From Bacteroidota bacterium (GTDB taxonomy: Bacteria > Bacteroidota > Bacteroidia > Chitinophagales > Chitinophagaceae), in contig JAFEAB010000094.1 in NCBI GenBank assembly GCA_018266615.1, forward strand, positions 1-64,000: 64,000 bases of DNA. The letters are read 5' to 3'. The position numbers and the translations under genes are program-made. The notes beneath the pieces were generated by a model, which was not told the origin of the DNA, did not search any database, and saw nothing but the letters and a program-made list of their open reading frames with translations. Positions 17,806 to 25,694 of this stretch are shown piece after piece (position 1 is the stretch's first letter; every line of letters begins with the position of its first letter).

Positions 17806-18729
17806 GTGGTTAACAGGAATACAATTATAATTATCCGGACAATTTTATTGTGTCTTTTTCCTTCCATCGGCTCCTATGCTCAGTCAGTTGGGGTAAAAGC
17901 AGATCGCTACCATATACTGATTGGCGAAAGGATTCAATACGAATTACAGATTGAACTTCCCGGAACCGGGTATTCCGTAAATTTCCATTTGCCGGATACC
18001 ATTCCGAATTTTGTGTTGATTGGTGCCCGGCATTTCGACACCACAAGAAGTAATAAGGGCCTTCTGTTGCATAAGGTAATGCTGTTAACCAGTTTTGATT
18101 CCGGCTCAAGAGTTATCCCTTCTTTTGATGTAGATATTGCTTTTGGAGGGAAGGAGAAAACAATTAAGACTCAGCCCCTTCCCGTTGAGGTTGGCTTTGC
18201 TGCTTCGGATACCACGGGCCTCAAAGATATAAAACCAAATCTTGGTGTAACGGTAACCAATAACCGTTGGATTTATATTGTTGCTATTATCCTGGCAGTT
18301 CTGCTAATTTCACTGCTTGTATATTTCTATATCAGAAAAAGGAGAAGGCGGCCCCCTTCTATATTTCAATCGAAGCTGCCGGCTTTTGAAGAGGCCCTTC
18401 AAACGCTTGATGGGTTGCAATGGAAAGGAAATAGCAGAGCAGAAGTTTTGGCATTCTACGAGGTACTGACGGTTTGCTTTAAACGGTATTACAGCAGGCA
18501 GAAGAATACGAAAATGGAAACTAAAACAACCGGCGATTTGCTTTTGATGATGAAGGGGGATAATATTGAAACAGGGATTGTTTCTGAAATTGCAGCTTCG
18601 CTGAGAGAGGCAGATGCAGTTAAGTTTGCAAAATTTATTCCTTCGGAGGGTCAGGCAGAACAACAAAAACAAAGTTTAAAACAGGCCATTCGGCTATTGA
18701 ATCTATACCTAATCCCTCCTTCTGCATAA
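17806..18729 (+). CDS. BatD/DUF4381-like membrane protein of the bat operon
   Basis: Envelope protein from the moxR/bat-type operon, function unknown. The 307 residues comprise a signal peptide (about 1-26, ending SYAQ), a beta-rich periplasmic domain (about 27-160, ILIGERIQYELQIELPG, resembling the N-terminal BatD domain), one transmembrane helix (about 165-187, WIYIVAIILAVLLISLLVYFYI), and a basic cytoplasmic helical domain. The start is GTG 17806, 3 nt after the DUF58 stop. The next gene starts 1 nt after its stop. Confidence 0.82.
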   Translation: MVNRNTIIIIRTILLCLFPSIGSYAQSVGVKADRYHILIGERIQYELQIELPGTGYSVNFHLPDTIPNFVLIGARHFDTTRSNKGLLLHKVMLLTSFDSGSRVIPSFDVDIAFGGKEKTIKTQPLPVEVGFAASDTTGLKDIKPNLGVTVTNNRWIYIVAIILAVLLISLLVYFYIRKRRRRPPSIFQSKLPAFEEALQTLDGLQWKGNSRAEVLAFYEVLTVCFKRYYSRQKNTKMETKTTGDLLLMMKGDNIETGIVSEIAASLREADAVKFAKFIPSEGQAEQQKQSLKQAIRLLNLYLIPPSA

Positions 18730-18730
18730 T

Positions 18731-19732
18731 ATGATATTTACGTATTTCGAAAATATCAGTTTTGGGCGGCCCTGGTGCTTTGCACTTTTCCTAATTATTC
18801 CGGTAATGATTGCATGGTATGTAAAAATGCAGGCAGGCAGGAGGGCCTCGATACGGTTATCCCAATTACCCCGGAACGACCTTGGATCCTGGCGAAATAT
18901 TTTCAGACACAGTTTATTTGTACTCCGGCTCCTTGCCATTTCGCTGATCATTCTCTCTATGGCCTTACCCCAAACCGTAAACGAAGTACAGCACGCTGAA
19001 GGTGAAGGTATAGATATCGTTCTGTGTATTGATGTGAGCGGAAGTATGACAGCCCAGGATTTTACCCCCAACCGGTTAGAAGCGGCCAAACAGGTAGCCA
19101 TCGAATTTGTAAATAAACGACCTACCGACCGGATTGGTGTGGTGATATTTTCGGGAGAGAGTTTTACCCTTTGCCCCGTAACCGGCGATCATGATGTGGT
19201 AATTGCAGCCATTCAAAGCATTCATAATGGCATGCTGGAAGATGGCACAGCCATTGGCTCGGGGCTTGCTACGGCGGTGGACCGGCTGCGGAATACTTCC
19301 TCCAAATCGAAAGTGGTACTGCTGCTTACCGATGGAGAGAATAACGGAGGGCTTATCGATCCCAAAACAGCAAAGGACATTGCCAAAACATTTAATGTTC
19401 GGGTATATACCATTGGTATGGCATCAGAAGGGTATGCTCCGCAACCGGTGAATACCCCATTGGGCATCGTTATCGACCGACAGAAAATTGCAATCGATGA
19501 GAACATGCTGAAAGAAATTGCAAACGATACGGGTGGACAGTATTTTAGGGCAAAAGATAATGGGAGCCTATCTCAAATATATGCAGATATCGACCAAATG
19601 GAAAAGTCGAAGGTAGAAATCATCCATTCTGTAAAATTTAATGATAAATTTTTACCCCTGGTACTGGCTGCCTTATTAATATTGATGCTGGAAATCACCC
19701 TTAATTATACAGTATTTCGCCGCTTCCCCTAA
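18731..19732 (+). CDS. batA: BatA-like von Willebrand factor A domain protein
   Basis: Inner-membrane protein with a periplasmic or cytoplasmic VWA domain held between helices, the BatA arrangement. Two N-terminal helices (about 12-28 and 60-78) precede a VWA domain (about 95-290). Its metal-ion site Asp101-Val-Ser-Gly-Ser-Met is followed by TDGENNGG, and a C-terminal helix follows (about 305-325, FLPLVLAALLILMLEI). 333 residues, normal for BatA. It starts 1 nt after the BatD-like gene. The usual batB, batC and batD genes do not follow; rsgA begins 24 nt downstream. Confidence 0.9.
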   Translation: MIFTYFENISFGRPWCFALFLIIPVMIAWYVKMQAGRRASIRLSQLPRNDLGSWRNIFRHSLFVLRLLAISLIILSMALPQTVNEVQHAEGEGIDIVLCIDVSGSMTAQDFTPNRLEAAKQVAIEFVNKRPTDRIGVVIFSGESFTLCPVTGDHDVVIAAIQSIHNGMLEDGTAIGSGLATAVDRLRNTSSKSKVVLLLTDGENNGGLIDPKTAKDIAKTFNVRVYTIGMASEGYAPQPVNTPLGIVIDRQKIAIDENMLKEIANDTGGQYFRAKDNGSLSQIYADIDQMEKSKVEIIHSVKFNDKFLPLVLAALLILMLEITLNYTVFRRFP

Positions 19733-19756
19733 TTTCAATCTCCTTAAATTGCGTCA

Positions 19757-20680
19757 ATGAGGGCACTCGTTTATAAATCGACCGGAAGTTGGTACCTGGT
19801 AAAGAATGAACAGCATGAATTCTTGCGGGCCCGAATTAAGGGGAAGCTGAAGATAGAAGGGATTACCTCCACCAATCCCGTGGCAGTTGGTGATATGGTT
19901 AACTTGGAGCCTGAACCCGGAGAGGAAACGATGATGATAACGGAGATCTATGAACGCAGGAATTATATCAACCGTATTTCTCCCCATAACCGGAACCAAC
20001 ACCATATTGTTGCGGCAAACCTCGATCACTCCCTGTTATTTGCAACCCTCCGCGAACCGAAAACATCCACCGGTTTTATCGACCGGTTCCTGGTAACATC
20101 AGAAGCATATCATATTCCGGTTTCCCTTATTTTTAATAAACTGGATCTTTACCGGCAGAAGGAACTCTCGGCATTGCAGGAAATTAAGAGCATGTACGAG
20201 GGTATTGGGTATCCGGTTTATGAAATTAGTTTGCAAACAGGAGCTGGATTTGAACCGGTAGCAGGATTACTGAGAAATAAAACTACCTTATTGAGCGGGC
20301 ATTCTGGCGTGGGGAAATCTACCTTTATCAATCATATCCTTCCCGAAAGGGAATTGAAGACGCAGGATGTAAGTGAATGGAGCGGCAAGGGGATGCATAC
20401 CACTACCTTTGCCGAAATGTTCGATTTGCCGGGTGGCGGAAGAATTATTGATACACCCGGGATTCGGGAAATGGGCCTGGTAGATGTTTCAAAAGAAGAA
20501 CTGGCACACTATTTCCCTGAGATGCGGAAAATAATGAGCCAGTGTAAATTCAATAATTGTATTCATGTAGAGGAACCCGGCTGTGCCGTGAAGGCCGCCG
20601 TGGAGCAGGGCGCCATCAACATGGAACGTTATTTTAGTTACCGGAATATCCTGGATACAATTGAAACACCAGGGTATTAG
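19757..20680 (+). CDS. rsgA: Small ribosomal subunit biogenesis GTPase RsgA
   Basis: Circularly permuted GTPase that matures the 30S subunit. The 307 residues begin with an OB fold (about 1-70). The permuted G domain follows, with G4 (FNKLD) before G1 (GHSGVGKST) and G3 (DTPGIREMG). The C-terminal zinc site is present (CKFNNCIHVEEPGC). ATG 19757 lies 24 nt after batA, with a TAAATTGC stretch upstream. It overlaps the convergent 100-residue gene by 4 nt at the stop codons. Confidence 0.97.
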   Translation: MRALVYKSTGSWYLVKNEQHEFLRARIKGKLKIEGITSTNPVAVGDMVNLEPEPGEETMMITEIYERRNYINRISPHNRNQHHIVAANLDHSLLFATLREPKTSTGFIDRFLVTSEAYHIPVSLIFNKLDLYRQKELSALQEIKSMYEGIGYPVYEISLQTGAGFEPVAGLLRNKTTLLSGHSGVGKSTFINHILPERELKTQDVSEWSGKGMHTTTFAEMFDLPGGGRIIDTPGIREMGLVDVSKEELAHYFPEMRKIMSQCKFNNCIHVEEPGCAVKAAVEQGAINMERYFSYRNILDTIETPGY

Positions 20681-20979
20681 TGTTTGTGGCGTTGCAGAAA
20701 TTTTGCAACCTCCATAATCACTTTACTACTTTGCTTTCCTTTTTTTACCTGCTGCGGATAGATACTCACTCCGTTAAATATGTTGTAATGCAGGGTAATG
20801 AAATGGTCTTTGTATTTGAAATCCCATTCCAGGGAATCAGCATCGTCAATCTGATTCAGGAACTTAACATGCAGCCGTTCTGCAAGGGTGTTGGCAATAG
20901 CATAAAATTTGGAGATGCCGCAATTGTCGTCGATAATCGTCTCCGTTTCACCCATTTGGGGATTTAATGAGTAGTACAT
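20677..20979 (-). CDS. Conserved small protein of unknown function
   Basis: 100-residue acidic/basic protein that I do not recognise. It has no signal peptide or membrane segment. The sequence has a mixed alpha-beta pattern (ISKFYAIANTLAERLHVKFLNQ, then DFKYKDHFITLHYNIFNGVSIYPQ, then a C-terminal helix), consistent with a small globular cytoplasmic domain. Coding nature is supported by length, ATG start, fit between rsgA and the next lipoprotein, and a stop that overlaps the rsgA stop by 4 nt. Confidence 0.7.
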   Translation of the reverse strand: MYYSLNPQMGETETIIDDNCGISKFYAIANTLAERLHVKFLNQIDDADSLEWDFKYKDHFITLHYNIFNGVSIYPQQVKKGKQSSKVIMEVAKFLQRHKH

Positions 20980-21021
20980 AGGTTTGGGTTTTATTGTGGT
21001 TAAGGGTATACCTGCCTTTGC

Positions 21022-21213
21022 CTAGTAACTTTTTCTTCCCCCCTTATACTTTGCTTTGTTACTGGCTTTAATCGCTTTTTGATCGCCCGAAAGGATTCGT
21101 TCTGCTCCAATATTTCTGCCGTTGGTGGGGCAACCGCGTTTTTCTGATTTGCGGAATATAGAACAACTACTGAGAATGGATAGGATAAATAAGGCCAGCA
21201 ACAGTTTCTTCAT
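21022..21213 (-). CDS. Small lipoprotein of unknown function
   Basis: 63-residue lipoprotein: signal MKKLLLALFILSILSSC (lipid Cys17), then a short basic tail with CPTNGRNIGAERILSG, a motif I recall in several small Bacteroidota lipoproteins. The mature peptide is under 50 residues and ends in KYKGGRKSY. It sits 33 nt downstream of the gamma carbonic anhydrase gene on the same strand and may be in its transcript. Function unknown. Confidence 0.72.
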   Translation of the reverse strand: MKKLLLALFILSILSSCSIFRKSEKRGCPTNGRNIGAERILSGDQKAIKASNKAKYKGGRKSY

Positions 21214-21246
21214 CGGATAAAGATAACCAAGATTTTAATTGAAGGC

Positions 21247-21768
21247 TTATTTGGCCTCCCTGAACCAATTGCTGTACCTCAGGTAGTTTTCGGCTATCCG
21301 GTTTATCTGGCCATGGAGAAGCTCCTGGCTGATGTCTTTGACTTTTTTGGCCGGGACACCTGCATAAACCGTACCGGCTTCCACCACGGTTCCCTCCAGT
21401 ACAACCGCTCCGGCTGCAATAATGCTGTTGCTTTCCACAACGGCATTATCCATTACGATTGCACCCATTCCAATCAGTACGTCATCTGCTATAACGCAGC
21501 CATGTACGATTGCATTGTGTCCGATGCTCACATTATTTCCAATGAGGGTCCTGGTTTTCTGAAAAGTACAGTGGATTATGGCGCCATCCTGCACATTTAC
21601 CCGGTTACCCATCCGAATGCTGTTTACATCGCCCCGGATAACTGCATTAAACCAGACGCTGCATTCATCGCCCATCACCACATCGCCTACCACCGTGGCA
21701 TTGGGTGCCAGAAAACAATGCTCACCCATTTGGGGAAATACGCCATCAACCGGTAAAATCAGTGCCAT
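21247..21768 (-). CDS. Gamma-class carbonic anhydrase family protein
   Basis: Left-handed beta-helix protein of hexapeptide repeats, related to Cam/YrdA, expected to bind zinc as a trimer. The 173 residues show the hexapeptide pattern (ATVVGDVVMGDECSVWFNAVIRGDVNSIRMGNRVNVQDGAIIHC) and the His ligands of the site (IIHC, then VSIGHNAIVHGC). Enzymatic activity is uncertain, since many family members are YrdA-like with no proven reaction. Divergent from the aminotransferase gene. Confidence 0.93.
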   Translation of the reverse strand: MALILPVDGVFPQMGEHCFLAPNATVVGDVVMGDECSVWFNAVIRGDVNSIRMGNRVNVQDGAIIHCTFQKTRTLIGNNVSIGHNAIVHGCVIADDVLIGMGAIVMDNAVVESNSIIAAGAVVLEGTVVEAGTVYAGVPAKKVKDISQELLHGQINRIAENYLRYSNWFREAK

Positions 21769-21821
21769 TTTCAGGAAATTGTGTGTACGGCAAAACTATA
21801 AATTAACTTGCACTCCCTATT

Positions 21822-23006
21822 ATGACAAATCGTGAACTTTTTCTACGGCACCTTGGCCAAACCTCCGAAGCGCCCCTCTGCCTAAATATTGTAAAAGCAG
21901 AAGGCAGCCTGATGTGGGATGCCGATGGAAAAGAGTATATCGATCTGATAGGAGGTATCAGCGTTTGCAATGTGGGCCACCGCCATCCTAAAGTACTGGA
22001 AGCCATAAACCAACAACTTCAAAAATACCTCCACATCATGGTGTATGGCGAGCTGGTTGAGAACCCACAGGTTGCCTATGCCCATGCTTTGACGAAACAA
22101 TTGCCTTCAAACCTTAATTCGGTGTTTTTTACCTCCGGAGGTTCCGAGGCCACGGAAGGAGCCATGAAACTGGCCAAAAGATATACCGGCCGTACCGAAA
22201 TTATTTCGTTTAAAAATTCTTATCACGGTAGCACACAGGGGGCATTGAGTATTATGGGCAGCGAATACTGGCAACAGGCCTACCGCCCCCTGCTTCCCGG
22301 TATTCGACAATTTGATTTTAATGGCGAAGAAGCGCTTGATGCCATTAATGAACAAACTGCCTGTGTGATTATGGAAACCATACAGGCAGAAGCGGGGGTG
22401 GTTAAACCAAAACAGGAATGGATAACCGCTGTTCGCAGACGATGTTCGGAAACCGGTGCCCTGATGGTACTGGATGAGATCCAGTGCGGCTTTGGCCGGA
22501 ACGGCAGTCTTTGGGCATTTGAGCAATTTGGAATAGTTCCGGATATCCTCCTACTGGGAAAGGCATTGGGGGGAGGAATGCCCCTCGGTGCGTTTGTTAG
22601 TAACCGAGATATCATGAACAGCCTCACTCATAATCCTGTTTTGGGGCACATCAATACCTTTGGTGGCCACCCGGTAAGCTGTGCGGCCGGACTGGCGGCT
22701 TTAGAAACTTTACTCCGGGAAAAATTGATTGAGGAAGTAAAGGCCAAGGCAGAATTATTCGTAACCCATCTGCAACACCCGAAAATTCAACATATTTCCA
22801 CTGCCGGGTTGATGATGGCCGTGCAGTTCCCGGATTTCGCTTTCAATAAACAACTCATCGACCGGCTGATCGAAAAATCTGTTTTTACCGATTGGTTTCT
22901 TTTTTCTCCTAATAGTTTTCGGATAGTGCCTCCCCTGAATATACCCGATGAATTGATACTTCGCGCATGCGCAACCGTTAATGAAGTGTTGGATGAATTA
23001 ATTTGA
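21822..23006 (+). CDS. Class III (acetylornithine/ornithine-type) PLP aminotransferase
   Basis: Fold-type I aminotransferase of the ornithine/acetylornithine/4-aminobutyrate group; the substrate is not fixed by sequence alone. The 394 residues contain the phosphate-binding FTSGGSEATEGAMKLA, the PLP ring motif LDEIQCGFGRNG, and the Schiff-base Lys in GKALGGGMPLG. The N-terminus LCLNIVKAEGSLMWDADGKEYIDLIGGISVCNVGH is typical. A TAACTTGC box lies shortly upstream of the ATG. Not in an arginine gene cluster here. Confidence 0.92.
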   Translation: MTNRELFLRHLGQTSEAPLCLNIVKAEGSLMWDADGKEYIDLIGGISVCNVGHRHPKVLEAINQQLQKYLHIMVYGELVENPQVAYAHALTKQLPSNLNSVFFTSGGSEATEGAMKLAKRYTGRTEIISFKNSYHGSTQGALSIMGSEYWQQAYRPLLPGIRQFDFNGEEALDAINEQTACVIMETIQAEAGVVKPKQEWITAVRRRCSETGALMVLDEIQCGFGRNGSLWAFEQFGIVPDILLLGKALGGGMPLGAFVSNRDIMNSLTHNPVLGHINTFGGHPVSCAAGLAALETLLREKLIEEVKAKAELFVTHLQHPKIQHISTAGLMMAVQFPDFAFNKQLIDRLIEKSVFTDWFLFSPNSFRIVPPLNIPDELILRACATVNEVLDELI

Positions 23007-23014
23007 AGTTGAAT

Positions 23015-23137
23015 TGGGGCGTGCCCCGCCTTCGGCGGGTCGGGCTATCCGCTTCAATCCGTTATTGAGTTATTCCGTTATATGTTGAGGATTTGAAATA
23101 CGGGATTTCCGCTGCTATCCCTCACGCAACCCATGCC
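23015..23137. repeat. Bacteroidota-type dispersed palindromic repeat
   Basis: A short noncoding element just after the aminotransferase. It holds two adjacent palindromes: GGGGC-GT-GCCCC (23016-23027) and CCCGCC-TTC-GGCGGG (23025-23039). Then come CGGGCTATCCGCTTCAATCC and, about 60 nt on, GGGATTTCCGCTGCTATCCC followed by a CATGCC end. I recall very similar wording in dispersed repeats of many Bacteroidota genomes. Only one copy is in this window. Confidence 0.6.
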
Positions 23138-23153
23138 TGAATTTTAAATTAAT

Positions 23154-23789
23154 CTAAACCGGAATTTTCCTTTCCTTATTCCTTGCTATTAATTTCCCTG
23201 CCCCAATAAATAGAATGAATAAAATGACAAACACCGAAAACAACAGGATAATATTTGAAATAACTTTTGGCCAACCCAGGTCTGTTACATTAATAAAAGG
23301 GTAGGGGTAAAACCCGGAAAACGCTCCCCTGACCAGGATAAACGCTAAATATAAAAGCGGGTAGAGTAAAAATACCGGAATACTTTTCCATTTTAATTCC
23401 TGTTTTTGTTCGTAGAAAATCCAGAATATAATTACGAGAACAGGGATAATGCTATGCAACAATTCATCTACCAGCTTTTGCATGCCCTGGGGTTCCCATA
23501 TATGCCTCAATGCCACCTGGTACACAGCACCTACCACCGTAATGTAAACGGTAACAGCAGTAAGGATTCCGGGGTTATTAAAATGTTTCCAGGGAGGAAG
23601 CCTTTGAAAGATCAACTGTCGGGTAAAATATAGGGCTACCAGGATATTGGTAAGGATGGTGAAGAAGCTAAAAAACCGAACCATCATTTCCGCCAGATCT
23701 GTTGTCTTGTTTTTATACATCAATACCCACTGGACAATTACTGCAAACCAGGCAAACAAGGAAATGAGGAGCAGGAACGATTTCTTCAT
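23154..23789 (-). CDS. Pr6Pr family six-helix membrane protein
   Basis: Integral membrane protein of the FAR-17a/AIG1-like Pr6Pr family; function unknown. 211 residues with six predicted helices at about 5-25, 38-58, 75-95, 112-130, 140-160 and 180-203. Family-like features include FFTILTNILVALYF and the ProTrpProLys-type loop GWPKVI. It lies between the palindromic repeat and the repeat-rich region and reads normally, with no sign of decay. Confidence 0.85.
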   Translation of the reverse strand: MKKSFLLLISLFAWFAVIVQWVLMYKNKTTDLAEMMVRFFSFFTILTNILVALYFTRQLIFQRLPPWKHFNNPGILTAVTVYITVVGAVYQVALRHIWEPQGMQKLVDELLHSIIPVLVIIFWIFYEQKQELKWKSIPVFLLYPLLYLAFILVRGAFSGFYPYPFINVTDLGWPKVISNIILLFSVFVILFILFIGAGKLIARNKERKIPV

Positions 23790-23970
23790 CCGCTTAAATT
23801 TTGTATCTGCTGTGGAATAAATTTTTGCGTGGGTTAAAATATTATTTCTTCCCTTTTGTAGGGTTTTTCTAACTTCTTATTTCATTATAAGGTGTTTATC
23901 CAGACAGGGTATAATTTTTCAGGTTTAAAAATGGGCCTCCAAAAAAGTTAAGGAATATACCTTGAAAGGT

Positions 23971-24074
23971 TTTAGTATCTGTGAAAAAAAATTTCTTCAC
24001 CCTCCTTTTCCCCGGGGCTACGCCCTTTTCCCCCAAGTACAAAATAATCACTTTAAAATCCAAAACCAAAAAAT
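23971..24074. repeat. Direct repeat, copy 1 (about 104 bp)
   Basis: First of two imperfect direct repeats, starting TTTAGTATCTG and ending about ACCAAAAAAT. The best-conserved core is GTACAAAATAATCACTTTAA at its 3' half. A GC-rich centre (CCCGGGGCTACGCCC) can fold back on itself. The second copy starts 239 bp further on. No coding frame; probably a dispersed intergenic repeat. Confidence 0.8.
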
Positions 24075-24209
24075 CAGGGTAAAGTAAATCCAGTTTAAGT
24101 TTATCTTACTTCAACTGTTTTTCCCTGGCAAAGGTTTGTCCGTTTTAGACGATTTGCTCAAATCCGAAAAATATCCAAAAAGAAAAATGAAGGAAAAATG
24201 GAGGTAAAT

Positions 24210-24310
24210 TTTAGTATCTGCGGAATAAACATCTTCAGTCTCTTTTTCCCGGGGGCTGCGCCCCTTTCCCCCAGGTACAAAATAATCACTTTAAAATCTG
24301 GAACCAAAAA
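24210..24310. repeat. Direct repeat, copy 2 (about 101 bp)
   Basis: Second copy, same orientation. It shares the TTTAGTATCTG start, the CCCGGGGGCTGCGCCCC centre and the GTACAAAATAATCACTTTAA core with copy 1. Differences are scattered, so the duplication is not recent. Confidence 0.8.
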
Positions 24311-24570
24311 TTTAACCTGAAGGAAATTCAGTCCAGGGTCAATTTTATTTATTTTTCTGTCTCAAACCCGGTATTGAGTTTATCAAATTTTCAGGTTCCA
24401 CGTATACCAAACCTAATTTTGAGGGAGTAACACTATTGTTCTCTATTATTCCATTTTGGGGAACCTGGCTGGCAGTTCACCAACAAGCAATTATAGGAAC
24501 TTTTTGGTGGAACGGTTTAATTGAAGATTTCTAAGGAACTGGCAGCTTCAAATAATTGGATGTAGGATAA
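24311..24570. other. AT-rich intergenic stretch, no supported gene
   Basis: Between the direct repeats and the RAYT leader. A plus-strand frame stays open for about 72 codons (24317-24535), ending in a hydrophobic, Trp-rich stretch, but has no start codon. It may be a scrap of a membrane protein or chance; no call is made. Confidence 0.4.
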
Positions 24571-24729
24571 TTCCCCAGCTATCCGTAGATTGCCTGAAAA
24601 TAAAAAAGTGCTGCTGTCCGTAGTTTGCAACCCCATCTGGCGAAAGTTTTCCGAAAGATGAATAGCGCCGTTTCAAGATTGAAGCGAATGTGCATTTGCG
24701 AGTTTGATCCGATCCCTATTTGGTCCGAA

Positions 24730-24753
24730 CTGGCGCAGGTCTCCAGACCTGTG
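24730..24753 (+). repeat. REP palindrome 1 upstream of the RAYT gene
   Basis: CTGGCG followed by the perfect palindrome CAGGTCTCCAGACCTG (24736-24751). The same 24 nt occur identically at 26258-26281 and, inverted with one loop mismatch, at 25412-25435. Confidence 0.85.
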
Positions 24754-24773
24754 ACTGTTCGTTACTAAACCAA

Positions 24774-24781
24774 TATCTTTG
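24774..24781 (+). promoter_or_regulatory. -7 box of the transposase gene
   Basis: TATCTTTG, an exact TAnnTTTG match, ends 7 nt before the RAYT ATG. The same box and spacing are conserved in copy B at 26302-26309. A transcript would have almost no leader. Confidence 0.45.
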
Positions 24782-24788
24782 AAATATT

Positions 24789-25346
24789 ATGAGCAGCAAA
24801 TATAAATTTGATTACAGAGAGGGTGTGTATTTTGTAACCTCTACTGTTGTGGATTGGATAGATGTGTTTACGCGCGATATTTACCGTGATATTCTTTTAG
24901 ATAGTTTTAGGTTTTGTCAAAAGAATCAGAATCTACTATTGCATGCTTGGGTGCTAATGCCTAATCATTTTCATTTGATTTGTTCGTTCATCAATAATGC
25001 AAATCCGGGTATGGTAATAAAAAACATCAAAAGTTTTACAGCAATGAAAATAATTGATGCTATAATAAACAATCCACAAGAGAGCAGAAAGGAATGGATG
25101 CTTGACTTATTTGAAAAGAATGGACAGAGGATGAAAAGTAATTACCGGTTTCAATTCTGGCAGCACGAGAATCACCCTATTTTGCTTGATAATAAAGAAA
25201 AGTATGGCCAGAGACTTGTTTATCTGCATGAAAATCCGGAAAGGGCAGGATTTGTAAAGCATCCAATAGATTGGAAGAATAGTAGCGCAATTGATTATTA
25301 TACTGAGGACGGAAGAGGCTTATTAGAATTAGTAAGATTAGATTGA
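24789..25346 (+). CDS. REP-associated tyrosine transposase (RAYT, Y1/HUH family)
   Basis: Single-strand-specific HUH nuclease of the IS200/IS605-related TnpA-REP family, which recognises and processes REP palindromes and is usually a single-copy, domesticated gene. The 185 residues carry the family start (YREGVYFVTSTVVDWIDVF), the metal-binding HUH motif in MPNHFHLI (about 58-65), and RFQFWQHENHPILL followed by QRLVYLHENPERAGFV. The last of these includes the expected catalytic Tyr region (RLVYLHENP, Tyr about 151). It is intact, and is bracketed by REP1 and the inverted REP2, the standard RAYT arrangement. Confidence 0.93.
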   Translation: MSSKYKFDYREGVYFVTSTVVDWIDVFTRDIYRDILLDSFRFCQKNQNLLLHAWVLMPNHFHLICSFINNANPGMVIKNIKSFTAMKIIDAIINNPQESRKEWMLDLFEKNGQRMKSNYRFQFWQHENHPILLDNKEKYGQRLVYLHENPERAGFVKHPIDWKNSSAIDYYTEDGRGLLELVRLD

Positions 25347-25411
25347 GTAGCTATTCTAATTATTTTTGGATGATGATGTTTTTATTAAATGAAGATAAAG
25401 TAACGCTCATG

Positions 25412-25435
25412 CACAGGTCAGGAGACCTGCGCCAG
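25412..25435 (-). repeat. REP palindrome 2, inverted, downstream of the RAYT gene
   Basis: Inverse of REP1 with one mismatch in the loop; the palindromic core is CAGGTCAGGAGACCTG (25414-25429). Together with REP1 it brackets the transposase in head-to-head orientation. Confidence 0.85.
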
Positions 25436-25436
25436 A

Positions 25437-25692
25437 GCGGGGATGTTTCATGGTATAAACTTGGCGATAAAACTCTGTTCATGATGAATGATTCAAAATC
25501 ATGGCAATCGCTAACGTATAGAGGCGGCACAAGTTGGGAAAGGAGTGATAAAAACAGTATGGCAATACTTATCAAACATATATCTGGATAGAAAGCAATA
25601 GTGATATACAGAACAAGGTTTATCAAAATGATGCCTACTATCAAAAGCAAATTGAGCAGTTACAACAAGAAATCAGGCTGCAAAAATTTTAA
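25437..25692 (+). pseudogene. Frameshifted 3' fragment of an unknown gene
   Basis: Directly after REP2 a frame reads GDVSWYKLGDKTLFMMND and then SWQSLTYRGGTSWERSDKNS. Near 25555 the coding-like sequence shifts by one frame and goes on as YGNTYQTYIWIESNSD, ending in a helix rich in Gln/Glu (KQIEQLQQEIRLQKF) and a stop at 25690-25692. The shift and the missing 5' part suggest the remnant end of a larger gene cut by the REP. The family is not recognised. A lipoprotein gene starts 2 nt after the stop. Confidence 0.45.
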
Positions 25693-25694
25693 CA

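Larger units (their letters stand above)
24571..24788 (+). repeat. RAYT leader repeat, copy A
   Basis: About 218 bp directly before the transposase start codon. It starts TTCCCCAGCTATCCGTAG, contains a GGCG...GCGCC element (about 24638-24669), the palindrome REP1 and the promoter box at 24774-24781. Most of it reappears downstream of the gene: copy B (26150-26316) lacks an internal 53 bp, and copy C (26372-26481) carries the part that B lacks. Confidence 0.85.

Noticed and set aside
24317..24535. Open plus-strand frame of about 72 codons with a Trp-rich hydrophobic end
   Set aside because: No start codon, no recognised family, and of a length that can occur by chance in this AT-rich stretch. 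Kept only as a note in the intergenic entry.
25343..25591. 82-residue plus-strand open frame overlapping the end of the RAYT gene
   Set aside because: Its first part runs through the inverted REP palindrome, which is noncoding. Only the part after 25437 looks coding, and that is reported as a frameshifted fragment.
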